64,000 bases of DNA. Source: Spizellomyces punctatus DAOM BR117 (lineage: Eukaryota > Chytridiomycota > Chytridiomycetes > Spizellomycetales > Spizellomycetaceae). This document shows, in pieces, positions 48,029 through 59,626 of this stretch. Location of the stretch: positions 1,116,476-1,180,475 of the forward strand of contig NW_015971540.1 in NCBI RefSeq assembly GCF_000182565.1, given 5' to 3'. The stretch's first letter is position 1. Each line of letters starts with the position of its first letter. Below the pieces are notes generated by a model, which did no database searches, had not been told where the DNA came from, and saw only the letters and a program-made list of their open reading frames with translations. A program made the translations under genes and the position numbers.

Positions 48029-49998
48029 ATGACGTTCTTCCAACTTGTAGCCGTGCTGACAATCTTCTGGGGACTTTTGCACTATTCAACACGTCATTGG
48101 CTGCTGCAGTCTTCTACCTCCCGTCCACATCGGCATCCCAGCTTCCTCCCAACCACGGCCTTCAACAACCAACGGAGTACGAGCTATACCCGAACGTTTG
48201 GCCACTTGCGTGTCACAACTACTTCCCTTAATTACTTCTTTGCATCTCTCTATTCGCGGGTTTCACCACAGTGGTGGAAACAATGGTTTGCCCTTGGGAC
48301 GGTGGTGGGAATGGTGTGCATGGTGGCCGGACTTGGAGTAGTTGCCCATGGAGTGCTGAACTTTTTACTCAAGTTTTGGGCTGAGAAAGTAAAACACGAT
48401 GAAGACTTCTTAGCGGATTTCAGAGGGAATAGCTCAATGGTGTACTCAACGGGGGCAATGTTGACAACTGTTACTGGGGGCGACGCCTTGGTATCTTTGG
48501 TAAGTAGCTCGACGAATACTGATCACATACAAATGCTGTGTGTCCAAACAGAGGGTAACTGGCAACGTTTGTCATCAGATACCCGGAGTCAATTTGCCAA
48601 TATCTTCTCTTGGATATTACCTTTTTGCCCTGCTTTTCGCCGGTATTGTGCATGAGCTGGGCCACGCTCTTGCAGCAGTGCTGTAAGTAAGTTTGCTCGT
48701 CTGCTGACGATTCAAGGATCATGGGCCCTAAACATCCTTTTGCATCTGATCATCATACGTGCAGCTACCGAGTCCCAATTCAATCTTCAGGCTTGTTTCT
48801 GACCGTTCTCTATCCTGGCGCCTTTGTCGAGCTGCACGATCCCACTCTGAGCCTTCTAGGGCCACCGGAAAGGCTGAGCATCATCTGCGCCGGCGTATGG
48901 CACAACACCGTTCTGGCAATTTTCACCCTTTTCGCTATATATACTCTCCCATTGTGGATGGGGTGGGGTTACACGCAATTTGATCATGGCGTCGTGGTAC
49001 TGAACATCATGAACCACTCGCCACTGGTCGGACATCTGTGGGTGGGAAGCCAAATTGTCAGTGTAAACGGGGCGGATATCAACGATGGCATTCGAGGATG
49101 GGAACAACTTCTTTGGAATCAAGTAGTAGTTGAAAGAGATACAGGAGGATGGTGTATTCCACATTCATCGATTGATGGTGAGTCGCACAGAGGAAGTCAT
49201 CTGGTGTGCTCACAGGACTTGGAATAACCTCCTGCTTTTTGTGCTCCTTCAAGCCGAAGCCCTTACGTGCTGCGATATTACTCCATCAAACCCTCTCGGC
49301 CCACCCAATGTCTCTTCTCAATGTTTCACCTCGCAGAATGGCACGAAATCCTGTCTTTACCTCAACAATGTCATGCGCGCTTACCAGTCTTGTAATGTAA
49401 CGCAAGATTGCCAAAAGAGTGTGACGGGCGATTCGATTCCAGCTCAAAGAGCAATGTGTATGCGTCCGTATATTCTGAACCGCTTCATTCGAATCTTGCG
49501 GATCGGTGTCAGAGAAGGCGGAGAGGTGCGAGATGTAATCTACTTGGGAGATCCTAGAGAGGTCTGGGAAGAAGGTAACGACATGCTGTCCAGTTGCAGG
49601 CTTACTATATGTGATTTAATTGAGTTGACTTTTCGCTGTTAGTCAGAGTTGGATCGCTCCAACCGCGGGCATGGTTCCTTCCTGTCGTCCTTCCATACAT
49701 GATGGAACGTCTTTTGCAGTAGGTGCACATCTCTATTTGATGCACCCCATTCTCACTTCCTAATCGAGAGTCTAGTTTCATATTTTCAATATCGGTTGCT
49801 CTAGCCGTTTTCAACATGGTGCCTGTCTTTAAGCTGGATGGACATCACGCGCTCATTGCATTACTCGACTGGATATGGGCGAAGAGCAAAAATAGAGAGC
49901 GGGGAAAGATTGTTGTACGTAGGTGGATTGAGGTAGCGAGTACGGTGGGATTAGGTATACTGATGGTGGACGGGCTTCGGGCGGCAATAACCGGCTGA
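48029..49998 (+). CDS. MBTPS2: Site-2 protease (S2P/MBTPS2-like intramembrane metalloprotease)
   Basis: Six exons, 48029-48499, 48552-48682, 48765-49177, 49254-49574, 49643-49718 and 49776-49998, encode 544 aa. The zinc site [11 protein letters not shown] (His about 191, Glu 192, His 195) sits in a membrane helix. The second motif [15 protein letters not shown] supplies Asp (about 492). Between them lie [16 protein letters not shown] and the Cys-rich luminal part ([28 protein letters not shown]) typical of the MBTPS2 group. S2P releases membrane-bound transcription factors such as SREBP at the Golgi/ER, so a matching S1P and SREBP would be expected elsewhere in the genome. It is convergent with prefoldin 3. 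Confidence 0.94.
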
Positions 49999-50127
49999 TT
50001 AATCTAAAGACAGGGAGCTGCTACGCATTCACCCTTTCGACGAAGAAGATAGACCCAACTACGGGATTACACAATTATCATAATTACTACCACACAAAAT
50101 CTGACATTTGCCAGCAACCGCACATGT

Positions 50128-50888
50128 TTATTCCTTTCCGGCTCCGCTCTCTTTCTGCTTCCTCCTCAATTTCACGTCAAAGTTATACACTCTTGCTGTG
50201 TTCACCTCCATCGTCGTAATCTGATCCCTCAAAAATTCTAGATCCTCATCCACCTGTTCTAAACTCGTTTTCGCGCTGTCGAGTTTACTTTGCAACAAGT
50301 CCTTTGCTTCCGCTGTCGAGTATTCCAACATGACATTTGCCCCGAGCCAGAGATTAACGGTTTTGGTTTTTGATGGGTTTATTTTGGCTTTGGCCCATAA
50401 GGTGTCGTTCAGCTCATAGTGCGTTTCGAGTGGTGTTGATGAATCCTTCCCAATAGGACGCAACAAAGACACGTATCAGCACATGCAGATATCTACTGGG
50501 TAAATCACAAACCCACCTGGTTGGAAATCAGAAATTGCACCATCTCTAGAGTTTTCTTTATCTCGGGAATTTTGGTCTCAAGGCTCTTTTTCCGTTGCAA
50601 AAGGTGGATTTCCATGTACTTGTACTTGCTTTTGCAAATGTAAGATCAATATACATCGTTGCAAGGCTGTTATGTTGCTACGAAGTTGACTCACGAAATC
50701 ATTTCCTGGAACTTGCGCAAGGTGGTCTCAACCTCTCCTACGGTCGTGTACTCTTCCACCTTATCCTATATTTGAGGCAATCGGGAAGCTGAGAATAAAT
50801 CCCTGGTATCATTGCGATTTCGAAATATAATACCCACCACAAAGGGAGCTTTCGGGATGCCCCGCGCATTGGATTCGACTTGTGCCAT
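50128..50888 (-). CDS. PAC10: Prefoldin subunit 3 (VBP1/PAC10/GIM2)
   Basis: Four exons, 50888-50838, 50765-50695, 50628-50517 and 50445-50128, encode 183 aa. Two long coiled-coil helices (GEVETTLRKFQEMISKYKYMEI ... LQRKKSLETKIPEIKKTLEMV and AKDLLQSKLDSAKTSLEQVDEDLEFLRDQ) flank the beta hairpin with TVNLWLGANVMLEY. The NTARVYNFDVKLRR end is diagnostic for the alpha-type subunit 3. Prefoldin delivers unfolded actin and tubulin to the CCT chaperonin. The start follows MAQVESNARGIP. It is divergent from the lipase gene, 216 bp between starts. Confidence 0.96.
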
Positions 50889-51104
50889 ATTCTTTTTATA
50901 ATGTGTGCTGGAGTGAAGGTGATCTGCACGATGTTTGGGACTTCCAGTCGCCGCGTTGCTCACTTGTGTGCTTCCAACCAGGAGACGGTTCTTTACATTC
51001 CAGGGACATTTCATAACACATTGTGGCTTAGCCCCGCAGCTTACTCACGCGGGACGATCACGATGACAGTAAACGACTTGTGGGTGCCTTCCCATCTTGT
51101 CACA

Positions 51105-52624
51105 ATGTACCTCCGTTGCTTGCTTCTTGCGTTCCTTCCACTAGCTTTGGGAGCCTCTCCTCAGGAGTATTTTGGCGAACCTTCGCGTACTTCTCCGTTA
51201 GCAGCATGTCCACCACTTCCACCACGCGCCAGTCCACCAGACAGTGTGTACGACTTGCGAGTATGAACGTCCTTCATTCCACATTCTGGTGACTACGTTC
51301 CTAGTGACGAGTACTGATATTTAATGTGTAGGTTGACGATATTAAAGTAATCGCTGCCTTGGGTGATAGGTATGGCTCCAGAGCCGTCTTTCCTGTCAGA
51401 GTGGCCTCTGTATTTTTGACATGGTACAAGCATAACGGCAGGATTAGGGGCTAAAGGGATCGTTCGAGGTGACCCACCGTCTTTTGAGAATACTATGGAA
51501 GATCGAGGAGTACGTTATCCTATCACGCAGGGCCGTCAAATTTGACAATACGTAAACAATACACTAATGGTGCTGCTAGGTTTCCTTTTCCATGGGCGGC
51601 GACCCAGCTGCATTGACCCTCCCTAACCTAATTCAGCATTATCGCCGGGATCTTGTTGGGGCCAGTACGGGAAGTCATTTGGCGGAAATATGGTATGACA
51701 GGGCAAATGACGCACTTTAGCAATTGGCGCAAATCTCATGCTGATCATCAGCTACGGACCGTGGTGCCCACCATTTCAATACCGTCCATCTGACAATATG
51801 AATGCCGCGCAGTCTGGGGCAATGACTTCCAATCTAGAGTATGAGTTGACATACCTCATAACCCGTCTTCGTACGGACCAGGCAGTTGACTTTGAAAATG
51901 ATTTCAAGGTGAGATGGAGTCTGACGTCAATGCCATTGAAGCGTTACCCTGTCCTGACTTTGTAATCCAAGCTCATAACAATATTCATCGGGAATAACGA
52001 CGCCTGTTTCGGTTGTGAGCCCTTCTCAGGTCACACATATTTGTCACCTGAACTTTTCGAAATGGCAATTCGTGCATTATTGGAAAAGATACGTTTCAAT
52101 GTGCCACGAGCGGTGGTGAATCTCATGATGGGCTTCAATGTCTCTCAAGTATGGGATCTGACCCACGACGATCCTTATTGCAGCAAACTGAGGAACTCGG
52201 GGCTTGTCTTCGAATGGTAAGATGAATTCCTGCGTGTCTTTGGTAGACAAACGAAATATTGACGAAGTCCCTCAGCACATGTGCATTTCTTTCTCCCATC
52301 CTACGGACGTTGATGGACACATTAATCCAGTCCTATAACGATCGTCTTGCTAGCATTATGAAATCCTATCAAAACAGACAGGATCCAGGATTCGCAGTGA
52401 TAGTCGATCCGCTATTGAAGAATATCCGCATACAGGATTGGACTTTGGAACATCTAAGTAATGTGGATTGTTTCCATCCAGCGGTGCAAGCGCATGAGGT
52501 GTTAGCCAAAGGAGTATGGTATAATTTGTTTCGCAGCAGCGAAGATAAACTCAACGTGGTCGCCCCAGACGACGAATTACCTATTTGGTGTCCGACAAAT
52601 GAGTCGAGAATTATGATGACATGA
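51105..52624 (+). CDS. Secreted GDSL phospholipase/lipase (PLB1-like)
   Basis: Seven exons, 51105-51260, 51332-51369, 51431-51509, 51580-51692, 51752-51908, 51972-52216 and 52276-52624, encode 378 aa. A signal peptide (YLRCLLLAFLPLALGA) begins the protein. GDSL blocks: IAALGDSITAGLGAKG (Ser about 65, its codon split by an intron), FSMGGD (block II Gly), TIFIGNNDACFGC (block III Asn), and VDCFHPAV (Asp/His of block V). The spacing and GNNDxCxxC match the phospholipase-B1 type known from animals and protists, with one domain rather than the four tandem domains of mammalian PLB1. Secretion is predicted; substrate is unknown. Its 3' end is 51 bp from that of TIM21. Confidence 0.93.
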
Positions 52625-52675
52625 CGCAAAATATATGAAATAATTGTCGATATTTACAAATTAAATGATGATCCC

Positions 52676-53542
52676 CTAAACCCTTCGGATTCCTCGCGCA
52701 GAACCGAAACCAAACCAGCCCCGTCGCTCCGGATCTGACATCGTGAAGATGGGTCTATTGTCTGTTACAATAACTCTTTTCGAGCCGCCATGCTGTGCAA
52801 TATCCACAAGGAGGAGTTGGTAATCCCATCGAGAGGTTTCCTTATTCTGGACCATTTCCACATGTACTGTCCCAGATGACTTTGCTCCTTTAATGTAGAA
52901 TTTCATAAGCAGGGTTTTCCCTGAAGTCGGATCTTCCACTATGTGATGGCTGAACGTTATACCAGTCAGCATGGCATTCTTGGGTACCTCAGGTCGAGAA
53001 AGTCACAAACCTTAGCGATTTTCCTCTCCGTCCACCCTCATCAGCCAATCCAGTCATGGGTATCCCCACAAGTTTCTGTACTTCTTCGCTGTTCATAACT
53101 CGTTCCAAGGCATCATCGTACACCTTCCAAGCATCGGTTTGATCGACGAGTTCAAGGCCTATGGAGTAGATTGCTGTGCCAATCACACCTAGCCCAACGA
53201 TAATGACACCGGTATAACCTAGGGTTTGCAGGGCATGGGCAACTGCAGAGTTGGCGGTATAGTTTGGTGAGCGGATGGTAGTCAGAATTATGTATGACAT
53301 CCACTGGTACCTCGCTCACTAAGTCGCATCTCAGCCCATGGCACCTGTTCCCTTCTAGGTCTCTTTGTACGTGACTCGGTTCTTGGACGCTCGCTTGTCG
53401 ATTCTTGCTTTGCACTGGTGGAGGCATAAATGCGGCGGGGGCGACAAGAAGTGTCTTGTTTATTCGGCAAATGGAGGATCGCTGATAGATATCTGACAGC
53501 TGGCGGGTTTGTGCGGTGGGTTAAATGGCGGATTATTGGCAT
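52676..53542 (-). CDS. TIM21: TIM21, TIM23-complex subunit of the inner mitochondrial membrane
   Basis: Three exons, 53542-53311, 53242-53011 and 52949-52676, encode 245 aa. The N-terminal ~80 residues are basic and polar (presequence-like). One transmembrane helix (YTGVIIVGLGVIGTAIYSIG) follows, then the intermembrane-space domain: DAWKVYDDALERVMNSEEVQKLVG, FYIKGAKSSGTVHVEMVQ, WDYQLLLVDI and the tail RRGWFGFGSARG. TIM21 links TIM23 to the TOM complex and to respiratory-chain supercomplexes. Intron 2 is 61 nt and is required because the frame otherwise stops. Confidence 0.94.
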
Positions 53543-54686
53543 GATTTCCACTGATCTATGAAATGCTGAAGGGAAACAAGCAAACTCAAGTGGGTGACCA
53601 CTGTTGCCATGGTATCACATCATCTCTGAAATGCTTCACGAGATATCCAACAATGATGGATGAGATTTCCAGCTAGCGGACACACAATCGCTATTTAATG
53701 ACACTACCGACTGGTGTAAAACTTCATGGGATCTGGTTCCCATTTTGGCTTGACATTATTTCGCTTCACAGCACCTCTTATTAGCAGAGTTTATCATTAA
53801 TCGGACAAGTGTGAGTGCAGCGCATTTCTGACGCTGCCGACGTCAATCCTAAGAGTATGCTGGAACATGTAACCCAATCCCTTGTGATATTAATGAAATC
53901 AGGCCACCTTGGCGCACACCTCAGCCTTCTCGCTCAACAATGTGCACTCGATTATTCCCTTGCATTTAACTAGTTATGTTGTTAGCAAGTCACTCGTACT
54001 CTTTTGGTACTGCTGGTCAACAGCCCTTGAGATCCGAGCATTTACTGATCGGCAAAGGCTAACCGCGGATGGTGCACGGTCACGTTAATATCACAAAAGT
54101 TGTCATAGCCCGCAGATGTGCTCAAATTTCAGGAGAGAAGATGGTATGAAAATGAGGCGGCAGGTTTCTCTCAGCACTAGTTTAGCGGCGGAAACTCCAC
54201 TTAATTGAGTCAAGATGATCCATTCACAAGCCCTTCCGCTCCATTGTTGAAGGCAGTCAAATTACAAACGCCTAAAGTTCGTAAGAGTCGGTCGCTTCGG
54301 TAGTCGGCTGCCGTAACCACGATGATGTTTGCCATTGGCATCCGCTGGTGTAGAGGTGACCTCCGCTGTAATTGTAATATATCGAGCACCTGCAACGCGT
54401 AGCTAAGCAAGGAAGTAAGCCATTCGCTCGGCACTGTAGCATGATTCTCGTGATAACACTAGGAGAGCGGACTCCTGTGCCCGCTGATATCATCGATATG
54501 TTTACCAAAAATGTCCCGAGAGTGCCAAGTGCCACCAGTCTCATTCTCACGACCACGCTTTTCGCTGGTAGACCGCCGAATATTGGATAACAGCTCTATT
54601 GCTTTTGATTGAGTCCAAAAAGTTTACTGCACGCATCAACGACTACAGTGCGCCAAGGTCTATTGAAAGTTTTCATGGCTGAACAT
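53543..54686. other. Intergenic region upstream of TIM21
   Basis: About 1.1 kb between TIM21 (start) and glyoxalase I (3' end), both minus strand. Short frames only, with no protein-like segment recognised. It may carry non-coding RNA or repeats not detectable by eye. Confidence 0.45.
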
Positions 54687-55496
54687 CTAAAAGCCCTTGG
54701 GCAAGATTTCGATCCAATAGCCGTCAGGATCCGTGACAAACGCAATGTTTTTCATTCGTCCTTGAGAGGCCAATCATACCGTCAAAAACAATTCAGTAGA
54801 TGCCAGTAATGAACCATACTCTTACCGTCATTAGGCTTCTTGAGGAAGTCTACACCCTGCTCTTCCAACCGCGCGCATGCCGCGTCCACATCATCCACAA
54901 TTACACCAATGTGGCCATAGCCCTTGGGTTCAGAGTTACCAGTATGATAGCCCTCGAACGAATCGTCCGTTTCGGTCCCCCAATTGCTTTGAAGAGAATG
55001 GTTAAACACTAGAGGTTTGGCAAAATGACCGTGAATACATACTGGGTCAATTCCAATACACCTGGTCGAGAGAATGCGTATTTTCTACGTTCCTCAAACG
55101 AAGCCTCTTGGATGCTCTTGGGAACACCGTAGGCGAGGAAATAGAGTGAGAACTTTGCCTCCTCAAAATCAATCTTCACGATGAGGCTGGCAGATAGATG
55201 TTCGTGAGCTACGATAGTAACTTGCAAATGAGGTCACAGCTAACCTTTACCTCATTCCAAGCTTTTGTGTATAGAAATCCACAGATGCTTTGGGATCCTT
55301 CACTCTATACATCGTATGGTTGAACTAAATACAGGAATACACTCTTTGAGATCTAGCTGAACTTTTGCGGTGAACGGCAGTACGGTATTCATTTTGACAA
55401 GCACGTTCAAGATGGAGACGTACGTCTCTGCGTCGACGCAGTCCTCCCTAAATTAAATGCGTCACATACCTCGTATGTTGAGGGATCGGTCGCCAT
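54687..55496 (-). CDS. GLO1: Lactoylglutathione lyase (glyoxalase I)
   Basis: Five exons, 55496-55470 (27 nt), 55324-55251, 55186-55043, 54986-54826 and 54760-54687, encode 159 aa. Motifs: [18 protein letters not shown] (metal His about 12), [35 protein letters not shown] (metal Glu), [20 protein letters not shown] (metal His), and [17 protein letters not shown] (metal Glu). The enzyme converts the methylglyoxal-glutathione hemithioacetal to S-lactoylglutathione in the cytosol. One domain, unlike the fused two-domain form of yeast. It is divergent from TFIIIA with 234 bp between starts. Confidence 0.96.
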
Positions 55497-55730
55497 GTTG
55501 GTATTGCCTCAAGGATGGATGTGATGGGTGCGATGCTTTTGATCTTTGGACCTGGGAGAATTTGGGGAAACGTCATCAATGTATGACGCATACTGACTCA
55601 CTTGAAACTTTTGAGTTGGATTTCGTAAGCAGAGGAGCCTTGTCTTTGTGAGCAGGAAAGCAACCTTGACAAGAAAGGCCCCAGGAGCTAACGACAGCCA
55701 GTGTACCTTGTGTGTCCCCGATCCCTTCTC

Positions 55731-57536
55731 ATGGCGGTGGAGGTGCCGAGGCATGATGCTTTGTATCTCCAAAGAGATAGACCTGAGTGGAAACACCCGA
55801 TTCCAGAGAATATGGAGGTGGAAGGCGAACCAGTTGATGACGCTTTGCCACAGGAAGGCCGACGAACGCAGTTTTCCGAACGAATTATGAGTCCCGATAA
55901 TCCCAAGCTGACCGAAACGACCATCTCCGATAGTGACGTTAGCGTCGAAAACGAATCACTATCAAATTCCAAACGCAAGCAACCCTGGTGTCCAGACGGC
56001 TCTAGCAAGCGTTTATGTACTGACAGAAGCAGTATCTCCTCCTCACCCATCAAGCACTTGTGTCCTTTCGAAGGCTGCAATAGAGTTTTCACGAAATCGT
56101 CCAAACTGACTCGGCACCAAGTGTCTCATACAAATGAGGTACCCTTTTTGCATATGGGCGAAGACGTGGCATCGTATTCTTAATACCTACCTATTTTAGC
56201 GCACATTTGTATGCCCACATCCAGGTTGTGACAAAACATATTTGCGAGCTGACCATCTCGCTCGCCACGCTCTTACCCATGCACCTACACCCGAATTCCA
56301 AAAGCCCTTCAAATGTGATCACCCTGATTGCGGTCGAGCATTTGCAAGTCGCTATCATTTGAACAGACATATCAAGCTTCACGAGACACCACGGCCATAT
56401 AAGGTGGGGATGGGGTGATTGCGACCTGGGGCTGAGAGGGTAGCTTTTCGACTGACAGCAGTGGCACAGTGCAGCTTTGGAAATTGCACGGACTCCTTCG
56501 CAAAGCATTCTCAGCTACGACGGCATATGTGCACGCACACTGGACAGAAGGCATTCCCATGTCCAGCATGTGACAAAAGCTTCTCAACGTCCCAAAAGCT
56601 GAAACAGCACCTTCGCCTACATTCGAGTAAGTGAACTGCATGCTGGTCAGTTGGCACACTAACTTATCCTTAGATTATAAGCAAATCCGAGATATCAATG
56701 CACGATCTGTAACACAACCTGCCCTAAATGGTCTCTCCTTCAGGCTCATATGAAAGAAGCGCATAAACCTGTCTGTGACATTTGCCATAAAACCTTTTCG
56801 AGACGAGACGTTTTGAAAAATCATATGAAAATACATGCGGTGGACAGGGAATTGTGGGCTTGCGAGTGGGACGGTTGCGGGAAAGTCTTCACTAGCGTGA
56901 GTGAATTGAGGTTGCTAACTACCGTACCTTGGAGGGCTCACAGGTGAACGTCAATCCGTCCATCAGGCCAAAATTCGCGCGATACACGTTCGATCTACAC
57001 ACGAAAAAGTCAAAGCCTTTCTGTGCAACCACGATGGATGCGGAGCCGAGTTCGCACATAAACACCTTTTAGTTCGACATCGCCGCTTACATGAGACTTC
57101 CCCAACTGTGAGGAAGAAACGCTCAGACGCCATTCCTCCTCCTACTCTTCTTGAGCACCTAACAGGTCACAATTACGCTGGTGTTGAAACTGGACGGTCA
57201 AAACCATGTCCTATAGTGGGATGTCGCTTTGCGTTCAGGCGGCAGTACGATCTAGACCGACATATAAGGAGCGTGCATAGACGTATTGACGAAGCTGATG
57301 TAATTGACAAGGTAGTGATGATGGATGGAGATTCAGCGGCGAAATGCACGGATGATAAACTTCTGTGGTCTATGGGGAGTGAGAAAGGAGAAAGGGAACC
57401 GACGCGAAGGAAAAGTATGCGAACAGCAGAGAAGATGGAAGGGTTCTACGATGAAGCAGAGCTATGGTCGGATTCTGACGAAGAGTTTAGACCAGAGATT
57501 AGCGACAGCGAGGTGGGAGATGAGGATGACGATTAG
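55731..57536 (+). CDS. TFC2: TFIIIA-like transcription factor (nine C2H2 zinc fingers)
   Basis: Exons 55731-56138, 56200-56403, 56470-56626, 56682-56900 and 56944-57536, about 526 aa. Nine fingers in order: CPFEGCNRVFTKSSKLTRHQVSH, CPHPGCDKTYLRADHLARH, CDHPDCGRAFASRYHLNRH, CSFGNCTDSFAKHSQLRRH, CPACDKSFSTSQKLKQH, CTICNTTCPKWSLLQAH, CDICHKTFSRRDVLKNH, CEWDGCGKVFTS, CNHDGCGAEFAHKHLLVRHRRLH, and a final CPIVGCRFAFRRQYDLDRH. The count and spacing match TFIIIA, which binds the 5S rRNA gene internal promoter and 5S RNA. An acidic C-terminus ends the protein. The finger-7/8 junction is less certain, as is the start (ATG 55812 is also in frame). Confidence 0.88.
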
Positions 57537-57979
57537 GATTAGAAGCTTAGGCAGAATGCATCGTGTACCCCACACGTGAGAGTAGTCGAGAATAAGAGCT
57601 ACGCTAGAATCGCTACAGCAGTGTGTATTATGAAGCGCTGCCAATGCAACTGTAGCCACAAGATCTTGAAGATCTACGATCGTCGCTTTTTGTGGAAGAT
57701 TGCAGAGGCAGTAGGGGAGGACTATGTGAACCCCGTCATCTGTCAACTGGTGAACGCCCGATGTGCTACAGAACTTTCTTCCTTTCTCCACGCTTAGGTG
57801 ATCTATTAGTTCAGCTTGACAAGAAGCTAATTGAATAGATTCAAACAGGTCACGGGTAGGGACATGTACCATGCACTCTGTCATGCGGTGTCCCACTTGC
57901 AATAATACGTTTTACTTAATTGTCCTACAGGCAACAGCAACTAGCCTATCCGGCAAGACCAAAGATGGTTTTTTTTGCA
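57537..57979. other. Convergent intergenic region, TFIIIA / dienelactone hydrolase
   Basis: About 440 bp of 3' flank between convergent genes. No gene was seen. Confidence 0.5.
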
Positions 57980-59303
57980 TCAAAGGGTTTTTAAATGCTC
58001 AATGAAAAAATTTGTAACTCTCCGCCACGCAAGATTAACGAGATCCTTGTCAAATCCACCTTCGTAGCCAAGCTCCTTGCGTTGCTGAAGCGACCACGGA
58101 AGATCATTCATGAAAGCGTGCTAGGGAACAGATATGGAAATTAAATTGAATGTTTCCGACACCTCATTGGAAAGGCAACAGAGTATACTAGAGACTCACC
58201 CCTTGGCCCGGGTAGAAAAAGACGCTTGCCTCCAATTTGTGGAATCCTTCCGCATGTCTTCCACCATGCTGCCTGATCACCTCCTCCCATTTCCTTTGCA
58301 CGGCACGAGCGGTCTCGGGATCGCTAAATCCTTTTTTGTTATCCTTTTCCCCAATATGTAGTTGGACGGGCGTGTAGAGTGGAATGGGAGTAATGTCGAT
58401 GAGAGACAAAGGAGGAATCCCGTAAAATGAAACGCATGCTGAAATTGTTGGTGGGTGTATGCTTTTATGCAGCTGTGGCTTGAAATTTCGGGTTTATTTA
58501 CCATTAAGTGGTCCGGGATTCTTGGTGGGCCCAATGCTGGCGGCTAGAGCGAGAGACAGAGCCCCACCCATGCTAGACGAGGAGGACTATTAGCATTGAA
58601 TGCGGCTGTTGAGTCAAGTATGTTACGCACCAAAATCCTATTGAACCAATTTTTCTGCTCAAGAAAAGTCATTCGTACAAAGTCTTGCATTTTTTGCAGT
58701 GTACAGCCGTGGGAACTGTACCTTTTACCATCCTTTCTCAAATCCTTGACCAATTTCGATAGCTCATCTATGGCTCCGGGCCAATCCAATTCGTCTCTTA
58801 GATGTGCCGCTTCCTGACAATCATTTTCGAGTATTCACCACATAGCATTGACGATGGATCACAAAACGACGTAGTATCTCTTACAGCGGCGTCGAGTGCT
58901 TGCTTCCCCCGATACAGATCAGGAACAATTGCGATTGCTCCAGTATCATTTGCAAGGTGTTGCGCGTGTGCTTTTATTTGCTCGTTGATGCCCCACCATT
59001 CCTTGCAGGACCAATGTATGTTAACAAAAGCAGTAAAGATATCGTCCCCTCCGCTGCATATAAAGAAGCACAATCGCAAGTCCTTACCTGCAAGACAATA
59101 ATAACTGGTTCAGGAACAAAAGAGCCTTCTGTATTGAGGTCGTGCTCGACTTCTCCTTGTGGTTGAAACTCGAGAACGGGAAGTGACGACTTGTGCAAAC
59201 GGGAACCGGCCGAAAACCAGCGTCCCTTTAGTGCTGGGTTTAGCAGAGGAGCGCGAGCGTGGAGGCCACGAAGGACTCTGAAGGGAGTTTGTAGGAAAGG
59301 CAT
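57980..59303 (-). CDS. Dienelactone hydrolase family protein, probably mitochondrial
   Basis: Seven exons, 59303-59088, 59001-58885, 58813-58722, 58654-58631 (24 nt), 58572-58502, 58438-58200 and 58120-57980, encode 299 aa. The N-terminal ~45 residues are Arg-rich without acids, a likely presequence. Alpha/beta-hydrolase features: EWWGINEQIKAHAQHLA, IAIVPDLYRGK, KIGSIGFCMGGALSLALAA (nucleophile Cys about 150), VQLHIGEKDNKKGFSD (Asp) and GQGHAFMND (His about 254). The Cys nucleophile is typical of dienelactone hydrolases; the physiological substrate in fungi is usually unknown. The catalytic Cys codon is split TG|C across the intron after the 24-nt microexon. It is upstream-divergent from the Fanzor element. 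Confidence 0.93.
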
Positions 59304-59462
59304 GTCAGGCTACAAGCTTCTGTTGGGGGAGTATTCAGATGAAAAGGTCTAAAGTTGAAGGACCAAGGCGAGCATGACTCATATCACGTCACGCGTTGTC
59401 GACACCAGCCAGTGCGAACAAGTAGCCAAGAAAACTGTTGTTGGATTCCAGAGGGAGCAACA

Positions 59463-59492
59463 TAGTGCGGAGCCGATGGGTATTGGCACTAG
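59463..59492 (+). repeat. Left terminal inverted repeat of the Fanzor element
   Basis: 30 bp starting TAGTGCGGAG and ending TGGCACTAG. Its reverse complement equals 61557-61586 at all 30 positions. The preceding bases (59459-59462) read AACA, so the boundary reads CATA at 59461-59464. Confidence 0.95.
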
Positions 59493-59568
59493 TACAAAGA
59501 TTCCAACCAATTTAATCATAATTTTACTCGATTTAGACTCATGAACTATGGTTTGATCCAAAAGATCC

Positions 59569-59576
59569 TATATAAG
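59569..59576 (+). promoter_or_regulatory. TATA box upstream of the Fanzor gene
   Basis: TATATAAG, 51 bp upstream of the ATG at 59627 and inside the element. The match is strong; function is inferred. Confidence 0.55.
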
Positions 59577-59626
59577 TTGTCGTGCCCATTTTCCCAGGCT
59601 TTCATCTTTTTCCACAGATATCATCA

